11,151 bases of DNA from Phycisphaeraceae bacterium. GTDB lineage: Bacteria; Planctomycetota; Phycisphaerae; Phycisphaerales; Zrk34. Made by a program: the position numbers and the translations under genes. Location of the stretch: contig JANQJT010000343.1 in assembly GCA_028281485.1 (NCBI GenBank), positions 1-11,151 of the forward strand. The letters are read 5' to 3'. The notes below the pieces were generated by a model. It was not told the origin of the DNA. It searched no databases and saw only the letters and a program-made list of their open reading frames with translations. Below, piece after piece: positions 1 to 6,075 of this stretch (its first letter is position 1; every line of letters starts with the position of its first letter).

Positions 1-424
1 CGAAGGGGACCTTGTCGTTGTTGCCGTAGACGCTGGAGCTGGACGCGAAGCAAAACCGCGAGACCTTAGCCGCCACCGCGCCGTCGAGCAGGTTCACCGT
101 GCCGTCGAGATTCACCTGCGCGTAGTACGCGGGGTTCTCGATGCTCGGTCGCACGCCCGCCATCGCCGCCAGGTGGATCACGCCGTCGGGCTTGTGGGAC
201 TCGAACAGACCCAACACCGCGTCGCGATCGCGGATGTCGATCTCCGCCAGCTCGAACGCGTCAGACTTTTCAAGCTCGGTGAGGTTGCGCTGCTTGATGG
301 GGCGCGGGTAGAAGTCGCAGAAGCTGTCGATGCCGATGACACGATGGCCCAGGCCGATCAATCGCTCGCCCAGGTGCGAGCCGATGAAGCCCGCCGCGCC
401 CGTTACCACAATAGTGTCGCCCAC
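1..424 (-). CDS. NAD-dependent sugar epimerase, UDP-glucuronate 4-epimerase-like (partial, C-terminus beyond left edge)
   Basis: The first ~141 residues of an extended-SDR sugar epimerase are present and the rest lies outside the window. Read on the minus strand from a GTG at 424-422, the product begins with a Rossmann motif, TGAAGFIGSH, followed by IDSFCDFYPRPIKQRNL, which resembles the IDNFNDYYD..LK..RL segment of UDP-glucuronate 4-epimerases. It continues with HLAAMAGVRPSIENP and ends in ASSSSVYGNNDKVPF, again close to that family. The family interconverts UDP-GlcA and UDP-GalA in the cytosol. GTG is chosen because there is no in-frame ATG before an upstream TAA, and a GGAG lies about 8 nt upstream. 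It starts 55 bp after the stop of the membrane-protein gene on the same strand, so the two probably share a transcript. The active-site YxxxK lies beyond the edge, so the exact substrate cannot be judged. Confidence 0.85.
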   Translation of the reverse strand, partial: MGDTIVVTGAAGFIGSHLGERLIGLGHRVIGIDSFCDFYPRPIKQRNLTELEKSDAFELAEIDIRDRDAVLGLFESHKPDGVIHLAAMAGVRPSIENPAYYAQVNLDGTVNLLDGAVAAKVSRFCFASSSSVYGNNDKVPF

Positions 425-479
425 GATTGACGCTCCGATGGTTCGTTAAAGCGCATTGTGGGTACTGCGCGCCTCAGCG

Positions 480-2006
480 TCAAAGGCCGACGCCGTACGG
501 ATTCCATCGATACAACTCACCCGCCGCTTCCCACTGCCCCGCGCCACCGATCGGCTTGGGCTCCGTCTCAACGCTCGCCGGCACCAACACAACCCAGCGG
601 CCCGACTCGATCGCTTCGCTCACCAGCGTGTCACCTACAGATGACACCACCATCTTTTCATCATCCAGACCCGCAAGCACCAGCTTGTATCGCACCGCAA
701 AAGACGCCATGCGGTCTTCCACCACGATCACCCCATCCAGACCAGCCAACGCCACGGCCTCGTCACTCATCCGCTCAGCCGACAGCTCCTGTACAGTCCA
801 CGGATTGAAAAGGTACTGGTAATCATCGCGGTACGGCTTGTGCCGCTCCAACGAACCCAACACCCCCGCGTCCCGCGCGAGCTGCGGCGCGTAATAGTAA
901 AGCACCGGCGTGCCCAGCAGCATCAACCACGACAACGCCAACCACGTCACACCCCTGCCGCGCACCATCCGGTCGTAGCCCAGCCCCGCGATGATCGCCA
1001 CAATCGAAAACGTCGGCAGCAAGAACGTGTGCTGATCCACGACGTTGTAACGCACCACGAACAACAGGTGGATGACACACGCGGCGATCAGCGTCCACAC
1101 CGTGCCCCGGCTCAGCCACGCGTCACGCATCACCAGCAACCCTGCCAGCAGCGCGATCAGCGTCAGGTTCGGAAAACTCAGCAGCGTAAACGCGCCGCTG
1201 ATCATCAGCGGCTTCAACCCCGGCGCCACGCCCAACACCGCGTCGGCGTAACCGTGACCGAACAGCGCCGAACGCACCGTCCCCATCACGTCCCCGCTGT
1301 CGATCATCGCCCACAACACCATCACCAGGTACAGCGACGCACCGGCCACCCACACCACAAGCCCGTGCATCGCCCGACGCCACGGCCGATTCAATCGCCG
1401 GTAGTTGCCGAACCAGCACACCATCAAAACCGGAATCGTCAGCAACGCCAGGTTGTGATTCGACAAACCGATCCCGTTGAACAGACAGGCCCCCACCCAC
1501 CACCACCCGTCGCCGCGTTTCCAAAACAGCACCAGGCACCACAGCTCCGCCGTGAGCAACGCCACCGTCACCGTGTACGTCTCGGCCGTGCCCGAAAGCT
1601 GCCAGTACGTGTGCGCCACCATCAGCGACCCCGCCGCCAGCAACGCCCCCCCCGACCGGTCCGTGATCGCGCGCACGCACCCAAAGACGTTGGCCACGCC
1701 GATCGCCGCACCCAGCGCGCTGACCAGCGCCACCGCCCAGGCCGGCTCGATCGGCAGGATCGCCGTCGCCCCCCGGCCCAGCCAGTGATACAACGGATGG
1801 ACCAGCGCCAGGCCCAGGTCGTTACCCACCTCGCCCTTGACGATACGCAGCGTCGTCAGCCCCGAGTCCTGCCACTGGATCGTCCGCCCCGCGGTCACGG
1901 CGTACAGCGTCATCGCCGCCGCAAAGACAACGAACCAAACAAACACCAGAACCCGGCGATCCGATCGGCTCCCGCCGGCGTATGGATGTGATGATTCGAC
2001 ACTCAT
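480..2006 (-). CDS. Polytopic membrane protein, DUF2723 / TMEM260-like glycosyltransferase candidate
   Basis: The 508-residue product has about nine to eleven hydrophobic helices between residues ~18 and ~370, then a soluble C-terminal part of ~130 residues. The first loop contains WQDSGL (46-50, Asp47) and a His-Pro at 70-71 followed by LYHWLGR. This is the layout of the DUF2723 family, whose signature is an acidic loop after helix 1 and an HPPGYPL-like motif. Further matches are AETY (141-144), GLSNHN (180-185) and DQHTFLLP (324-331). DUF2723 includes TMEM260, a protein O-mannosyltransferase using a lipid-linked sugar; the fold is GT-C-like. The bacterial acceptor and donor are not known from sequence. 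The ATG at 2006 is preceded by TAAGG with a 5-nt gap. It is the first gene of the minus-strand pair and diverges from the aminotransferase. An unrelated GT-C or lipid-sugar transferase remains possible. Confidence 0.75.
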   Translation of the reverse strand: MSVESSHPYAGGSRSDRRVLVFVWFVVFAAAMTLYAVTAGRTIQWQDSGLTTLRIVKGEVGNDLGLALVHPLYHWLGRGATAILPIEPAWAVALVSALGAAIGVANVFGCVRAITDRSGGALLAAGSLMVAHTYWQLSGTAETYTVTVALLTAELWCLVLFWKRGDGWWWVGACLFNGIGLSNHNLALLTIPVLMVCWFGNYRRLNRPWRRAMHGLVVWVAGASLYLVMVLWAMIDSGDVMGTVRSALFGHGYADAVLGVAPGLKPLMISGAFTLLSFPNLTLIALLAGLLVMRDAWLSRGTVWTLIAACVIHLLFVVRYNVVDQHTFLLPTFSIVAIIAGLGYDRMVRGRGVTWLALSWLMLLGTPVLYYYAPQLARDAGVLGSLERHKPYRDDYQYLFNPWTVQELSAERMSDEAVALAGLDGVIVVEDRMASFAVRYKLVLAGLDDEKMVVSSVGDTLVSEAIESGRWVVLVPASVETEPKPIGGAGQWEAAGELYRWNPYGVGL

Positions 2007-2026
2007 GGAAACCTTACCGGAGCTTA

Positions 2027-2043
2027 CGCATCGGCCCGATGCG
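2027..2043. promoter_or_regulatory. 17-bp perfect palindrome, operator or leader hairpin candidate
   Basis: CGCATCGG-C-CCGATGCG is an 8-bp perfect inverted repeat around one central base. It lies 20 bp upstream of the minus-strand start codon at 2006. It could be a dimeric repressor site or a small hairpin in the leader of the membrane-protein gene. No regulator is encoded in the window. Confidence 0.45.
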
Positions 2044-2104
2044 AGTTCGTCTCCAACAACTTATCGGCACCATCACCTGCGCAACTGAACACACAAGTCA
2101 CACG

Positions 2105-2118
2105 CGCATCGACCCGAT
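2105..2118. repeat. Second copy of a 14-bp box (CGCATCGRCCCGAT), beside the plus-strand promoter
   Basis: Positions 2105-2118 match positions 2027-2040 at 13 of 14 bases, with A instead of G in the middle. This copy lacks the right-hand end of the palindrome. One copy lies near the minus-strand gene start, and this one ends 3 bp before the proposed -35 of the plus-strand promoter. That placement is what a shared regulator of two divergent units would use. Chance similarity in GC-rich DNA cannot be excluded. Confidence 0.4.
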
Positions 2119-2121
2119 TAT

Positions 2122-2149
2122 TGGACAGGCCTAACCCCCAAGATAAGAT
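2122..2149 (+). promoter_or_regulatory. Sigma-70-like promoter for the aminotransferase block
   Basis: TGGACA (2122-2127, 5 of 6 to TTGACA) is separated by 16 bp from TAAGAT (2144-2149, 4 of 6 to TATAAT) in a locally AT-richer patch. Transcription would begin near 2156, leaving a leader of about 20 nt before the ATG at 2178. This argues against the alternative in-frame TTG at 2121, which would fall inside the promoter. Confidence 0.45.
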
Positions 2150-2177
2150 ACCGCTGCACACTGAGACGCCGCCCATC

Positions 2178-3362
2178 ATGACCGCATCCACGCAAATCCA
2201 ACTCGCCGACGCCATCGTCAAAGCCGTCGGCCAGGTCGTCGGTGACGCCCCGCGCCTCGTCCCCCTCCACGCCCCCGAGTTCTCCGATCAGGCCCTGGCC
2301 AATGTCACTGAGTGCGTGACCACAGGCTGGGTCTCCTCCGCCGGCGCGTTCGTCACCCGGTTCGAACAGGACACCGCCGCCTACACCGGCGCCGCACACG
2401 CCGTCGCCACCGTCAACGGCACCGCCGCCCTGCACATCGCCCTGCTCCTGGCCGGCGTCGGACCCGACGACGAGGTCATCATCCCCTCGCTCACCTTCAT
2501 CGCCACCGCGGCCGCCGTTTCTTACCTCAACGCCACACCCCACTTCGCCGACATCGATCCCGCCACGCTCGGCCTCGACCCCGCCCGGCTCGCCCAACAC
2601 CTCGACAACATCGGCGAGCAACGCGACGGCGCCTGCTACAACAAACAGACCGGCCGACGCATCGCCGCGATCGTCCCCATGCACACCTTCGGTCACCCCG
2701 CCGATCTCGACGGCCTCGTCGATCTCGCCCAACGACACAACACCCCCCTCGTCGAAGACGCCGCCGAATCGCTCGGATCCACCTTCAACGGCAAACACAC
2801 AGGCACCTTCGGCCGACTCGGCATCCTCTCCTACAACGGCAACAAGATCATGACCACCGGCGGCGGCGGCATGATCCTCACCGACGATCCCGACCTCGCC
2901 GCTCAGGCCAAGCACATCACCACCACCGCCAAGCTCCCCCACCCCTACGAGTACATCCACGACCGCGTCGGCTACAACTACCGCATGCCCAACCTCAACG
3001 CCGCGCTCGGCGTCGCCGAGCTGGCGCGACTCGACACCCTCATCGATGCCAAACGCCGCCTCCACGCCCGCTACGTCCGGGCCCTCGAAGCCGTCGACGG
3101 CGCAACGATGTTCACCGGGCCCCACCACGCCGAGTGCAACTGCTGGCTGAACGCCATCGTGCTCGACCGCGCCGACGCCGAGCTGCGCGACGCCGTCCTC
3201 GTCGCACTGAACAACGCCAAGCTCCAATCCCGCCCCGTTTGGCAGCCGATGCACCGGCTCGACACGTTTACCGATTGTCCGCGCGCCGACCTGTCCGTCA
3301 CCGAGGAGATGGCCGGACGCGTGATCAACGTGCCCAGCAGCGCCCAACTGGTCGAACTCTAA
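2178..3362 (+). CDS. LegC-family (DegT/DnrJ/EryC1/StrS) PLP aminotransferase for UDP-4-keto-6-deoxy-GlcNAc
   Basis: This 394-residue fold-type I sugar aminotransferase should convert UDP-2-acetamido-4-keto-2,4,6-trideoxyhexose to the 4-amino sugar, using glutamate as donor. Motifs run in family order: GTAALH (81-86), EVIIPSLTFIAT (99-110), VPMHTFGHP (166-174), VEDAAESLGS (192-201, Asp194 for the pyridine nitrogen), SYNGNK (218-223, Lys223 for the PLP Schiff base), TTGGGG (226-231) and GYNYRMPNLNAALG (265-278). The paired TGWVSSAG near residue 49 and KHITTTAKLPH near 245 are typical of LegC rather than of ArnB or PseC. ATG 2178 is chosen over an upstream TTG at 2121 because homology begins near LADAIV and a promoter overlaps the TTG. 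No clear Shine-Dalgarno precedes it. It is first in a block with an acetyltransferase 10 bp downstream, as in bacillosamine and legionaminate clusters, where PglE or LegC does this step. Confidence 0.92.
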   Translation: MTASTQIQLADAIVKAVGQVVGDAPRLVPLHAPEFSDQALANVTECVTTGWVSSAGAFVTRFEQDTAAYTGAAHAVATVNGTAALHIALLLAGVGPDDEVIIPSLTFIATAAAVSYLNATPHFADIDPATLGLDPARLAQHLDNIGEQRDGACYNKQTGRRIAAIVPMHTFGHPADLDGLVDLAQRHNTPLVEDAAESLGSTFNGKHTGTFGRLGILSYNGNKIMTTGGGGMILTDDPDLAAQAKHITTTAKLPHPYEYIHDRVGYNYRMPNLNAALGVAELARLDTLIDAKRRLHARYVRALEAVDGATMFTGPHHAECNCWLNAIVLDRADAELRDAVLVALNNAKLQSRPVWQPMHRLDTFTDCPRADLSVTEEMAGRVINVPSSAQLVEL

Positions 3363-3372
3363 GGCACACGCC

Positions 3373-5115
3373 ATGAACCCCAGCGCCCGCGACATCAACG
3401 CCGCCCCCCCCAGACCGATCATCGTCATCGGTGCCGGCGAGCACGCGCGCGTCCTCATCGACGTCCTCCGCCTGCTCGACCGCGAAGTCCTCTACGTCAC
3501 CGACTTCAACGTCGAACGCCACGGCCAGACCGTCAGCGGCGTCCAGGTCGCCGGCGGCGACGAGCTCGTCCTCGAACACGACCCCGAATCCATCCACCTG
3601 GTCAACGGCGTCGGTTCGATCCAGATCCCCTCCGCACGCCGCGACGTCTACAAACGATTCAGCGAAGTCGGCTACCACTTCACACGCATCATCCACCCCA
3701 GCGCCATCATCGCACAGGACGTCACCATCGGCTCCGGCGCACAGGTCATGGCCGGCGCCGTCGTGCAAACCAACGCCACGCTCGAAGAAAACACGCTCAT
3801 CAACACCCGATCCTCGATCGACCACGACTGCGTCATCGGCGCACACACCCACATCGCACCCGGCGTCACACTCAGCGGCAACGTCCGCATCGGTAAGTCC
3901 TCACACATCGGCACCGGCGCCACGGTCATCCAGGCCGTCGAGATCGGCGACAACGTCGTCGTCGGCGCCGGCGCGGTCGTCGTCCGTGACCTGGCCGACG
4001 GCGTCAAGGCCGTGGGCGTGCCCGCCAAACCGCTGGACGACAAACCCGCACCCGCATCTCCCACGATTGCCACCGCCGACGACGACCGCACCTGCAACAT
4101 CATGCTGTCGGCCGCCGGCCGACGCGTCGCCCTGCTCCGCCTGCTCCGTCGCTCCATCCACGACCTCGGCCTCAAGGGCCAGGTCATCGCCACCGACATC
4201 GCTCGGCACAGCTCCGCCTACCACGACGCCGACATCTCCCGCATCGTGCCCAACTACTCCGACCCCGCCTGCCTCGACGAACTGCTGGGCCTCTGCCGGG
4301 AGTTCAGCATCAAGATCATCGTCCCCACCATCGACCCCGACCTGCCGTTCTACGCCCGGCACTTCGACAAGTTTGCCGCCATCGGCACCTACATCATGGT
4401 CTCCAGGAAACAGACCATTCAGATCGGCAACGACAAGGTCAACACGCACAACTGGCTGGTCAAGGAGGGCTTCCCCACCGTCAAGCAGACCACGCCCGAA
4501 GAGGTCTTGAAGAACCCCGACGACTGGCCCTATCCCCTGTTCGTCAAGCCCCGGCGCGGCAGCTCCTCGATCGGTGCAACCATGGTCCGCAACGAGACCG
4601 AACTGAAGCTCGCCACCGCAAACCGCGAGTTCATCGTGCAGTCGCTCGCACGCGGCCGCGAGTACACCGTCGATGTCTACATCGACCGCGGGGGCAAGTG
4701 CCGCTGCGCCGTGCCGCGACTGCGCATCGAGACGCGCGGCGGCGAGGTCAACAAGGGCATGACCGTCCGGCACGAGCTGCTGCAGGAAACCGCGAAACGC
4801 GTCGCCGAAGCCCTGCCCGGCGGCGTGGGCGTGATGAACATCCAGATGTTCTACGAAGAAGAATCCGACCAGCTCAACGTCATCGAGATCAACCCCCGCT
4901 ACGGCGGCGGCTACCCCCTCTCCCACGAGGCCGGCGCCCCCATGACCCAGTGGATGATCCAGGAAGCCATGGGCGTGCCCCCCGCGATACACGACAACTG
5001 GACCAACGAGTTCGTCATGCTCCGTTACGACGACGCCATCTTCCTCACGCGCAGCGAGGCGGGTCTGTCCATGCCCGTCGGCCGCACACGCAAAGCCCCC
5101 ATCGGCCCCTCATGA
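3373..5115 (+). CDS. Fusion: PglD/NeuD-type sugar N-acetyltransferase + CarB-like ATP-grasp ligase
   Basis: This single 580-residue frame joins two enzymes. Residues ~14-221 are a PglD/NeuD-like acetyltransferase: an N-terminal nucleotide-sugar-binding part with IGAGEHAR (19-26), then left-handed beta-helix hexapeptide repeats. SSIDHDCVIGAHTHIAPG holds His151, equivalent to the catalytic base of PglD, and His160. Residues ~222-241 are a Pro/Ala/Thr/Asp-rich linker. Residues ~242-580 are a complete ATP-grasp enzyme of the short carbamoyl-phosphate-synthase-like type: SAAGRRVALLR (246-256), VPTIDPDLP (318-325), FVKPRRGSSSIGA (390-402) and VIEINPRYGGG (503-513, Glu505/Asn507 as metal ligands). 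The first domain should acetylate the C4 amine made by the preceding aminotransferase. The second should form an amide or similar bond through an acyl phosphate, but its substrates cannot be read from sequence. TAAGG, overlapping the previous stop, serves as ribosome site. ATG 4102 at the domain joint has no ribosome site, so an independent second protein is unlikely. Confidence 0.9.
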   Translation: MNPSARDINAAPPRPIIVIGAGEHARVLIDVLRLLDREVLYVTDFNVERHGQTVSGVQVAGGDELVLEHDPESIHLVNGVGSIQIPSARRDVYKRFSEVGYHFTRIIHPSAIIAQDVTIGSGAQVMAGAVVQTNATLEENTLINTRSSIDHDCVIGAHTHIAPGVTLSGNVRIGKSSHIGTGATVIQAVEIGDNVVVGAGAVVVRDLADGVKAVGVPAKPLDDKPAPASPTIATADDDRTCNIMLSAAGRRVALLRLLRRSIHDLGLKGQVIATDIARHSSAYHDADISRIVPNYSDPACLDELLGLCREFSIKIIVPTIDPDLPFYARHFDKFAAIGTYIMVSRKQTIQIGNDKVNTHNWLVKEGFPTVKQTTPEEVLKNPDDWPYPLFVKPRRGSSSIGATMVRNETELKLATANREFIVQSLARGREYTVDVYIDRGGKCRCAVPRLRIETRGGEVNKGMTVRHELLQETAKRVAEALPGGVGVMNIQMFYEEESDQLNVIEINPRYGGGYPLSHEAGAPMTQWMIQEAMGVPPAIHDNWTNEFVMLRYDDAIFLTRSEAGLSMPVGRTRKAPIGPS

Positions 5116-5789
5116 CCGATCGACTCGCCCTGTTCGATATCGACGGCACCCTCATGATCACCAGGGGCGCGGGCAGCCGATGCATCCTCCGCGCCTGCCA
5201 ACAGGTCTTCGACTCCAACTTCCAGTGGGGACCGATCACCGTCGGCACGCTCGACCCGCAGATCTTCGCCGACCTCTGCAAACACAACCGGATCGCCGAC
5301 TGGCAAGCCCACCACGATGCCTACCAACGCGCCTACTTTGACGCCCTCACCGACGAGCTCAACCAACGACGCGAAGACGTCACCCTCATGCCCGGCATCA
5401 CCGAACTGCTCGACGAACTGACACGTCGTGACGACATCCGCACCGGCATCGTCACCGGCAATTACCGCCGCGCCGTTGACATCAAACTCAACGCCGCCGG
5501 CATCGACACCGGCTGCTTCGACATCATCGCCTGCGCCGAAGACGGCCCCGACCGCCCCGCACTCGTCCGCTTCGCCATGGACCAGACCCAAACCAATCAC
5601 CCCGATCGCGTCACCGTCATCGGCGACACCCCACGCGACATCGAATGCGCACACGCCAACGGCTGCCGCTGCCTCGCCGTCGCCACCGGACGATACGACG
5701 TCGATCAACTCAACGCCGCCGGCGCAGACCGCGTCCTCGAAGACCTGGCCGACCGCGATCGCGTGATGGACATCTTTCTAGGCCGATAA
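5112..5789 (+). CDS. HAD-superfamily (subfamily IA, Gph-like) phosphatase
   Basis: The 225-residue HAD hydrolase shows all four motifs. Motif I is FDIDGTL (8-14, nucleophile Asp9 and acid Asp11). Motif II is IVTGN (113-117, Thr115). Motif III is probably the basic residue Arg148, though this is uncertain. Motif IV is VIGDTPRDIECA (169-180, Asp172/Asp176). A helical cap of the phosphoglycolate-phosphatase type fills residues ~16-95. ATG 5112 overlaps the stop of the ATP-grasp fusion as ATGA, so translation is coupled. An in-frame extension upstream of 5112 exists but is only the other-frame reading of the fusion gene. The tight pairing suggests that it dephosphorylates a substrate or product of the ATP-grasp step, or a sugar-phosphate intermediate. 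A housekeeping 2-phosphoglycolate role is less likely here. Confidence 0.88.
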   Translation: MTDRLALFDIDGTLMITRGAGSRCILRACQQVFDSNFQWGPITVGTLDPQIFADLCKHNRIADWQAHHDAYQRAYFDALTDELNQRREDVTLMPGITELLDELTRRDDIRTGIVTGNYRRAVDIKLNAAGIDTGCFDIIACAEDGPDRPALVRFAMDQTQTNHPDRVTVIGDTPRDIECAHANGCRCLAVATGRYDVDQLNAAGADRVLEDLADRDRVMDIFLGR

Positions 5790-5824
5790 ACCCCACCGCG
5801 CGGTCGAACCCGCCCCGATCGCAG

Positions 5825-5843
5825 CCGTAAGGATTCCTTACGG
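5825..5843. promoter_or_regulatory. 19-bp perfect palindrome after the HAD gene (operator or terminator-like hairpin)
   Basis: CCGTAAGGA-T-TCCTTACGG is a 9-bp perfect inverted repeat around a single base, 35 bp past the HAD stop. As RNA it would fold with an 8-bp stem and a 3-nt loop, which could end block A. No T-run follows on either strand, so a classical intrinsic terminator is not supported, and a dimeric protein site is equally possible. Confidence 0.45.
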
Positions 5844-5984
5844 AGATGCGCGTGCATTTCCCGGCCTTATGCCGCTCATACAGCCGCCTCAGTTGTTCGA
5901 TAAACCTATCGGAAAGGAAACGAAAAAACCGATTGGCACTAAAAAACGGCGGCCAGACCGATAATCCATCTCCCAAGACCGCCC

Positions 5985-6015
5985 TTGGCGAGCCGACCGA
6001 CAAAATCGCTATAGT
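5985..6015 (+). promoter_or_regulatory. Sigma-70-like promoter for the dehydratase block
   Basis: TATAGT (6010-6015) matches five of six bases of the -10 consensus in an AT-rich patch about 60 bp before the ATG at 6076. The best -35 is TTGGCG (5985-5990, 4 of 6), but the 19-bp spacer is longer than ideal. Transcription would start near 6022. Confidence 0.4.
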
Positions 6016-6075
6016 ATCCACCTTCAACGTTTCAGCCGTGCCGAAAAACGCACGTCAAACCCACTGCAGGCAACC

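Larger units (their letters stand above)
5790..6075. other. 286-bp AT-richer intergenic region between the two plus-strand blocks
   Basis: No credible coding sequence is seen; the in-frame stretch 5846-6079 has a composition unlike the neighbouring proteins. It contains the palindrome at 5825-5843, a smaller ATGC/GCAT inverted repeat at 5846-5857, A-rich runs at 5924-5946, and a promoter-like pair before 6076. The change in composition and the length make a fresh transcription start for block B likely. Confidence 0.6.

Noticed and set aside
840..1991. Long plus-strand open frame across the membrane-protein gene
   Set aside because: Its product is a monotonous Arg/Gln/His/Pro-rich string with no motif, as expected opposite a GC-rich gene. 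The minus-strand reading gives a coherent polytopic membrane protein.
2121..2177. Upstream TTG start (2121) extending the aminotransferase by 19 residues
   Set aside because: The extra residues are unlike the family N-terminus and the TTG coincides with the proposed -35 element.
4102..5115. Separate gene for the ATP-grasp domain starting at ATG 4102
   Set aside because: The frame is continuous with the acetyltransferase and there is no stop or ribosome site before 4102, so a fusion is the simpler reading.
5933..5950. TTGGCAC resembling the -24 element of a sigma-54 promoter
   Set aside because: The -12 element should be TTGC at a fixed distance, but the bases there read AACGG. Without the GC dinucleotide in place the match is not supported, and a sigma-70-like -10 lies nearer the gene.
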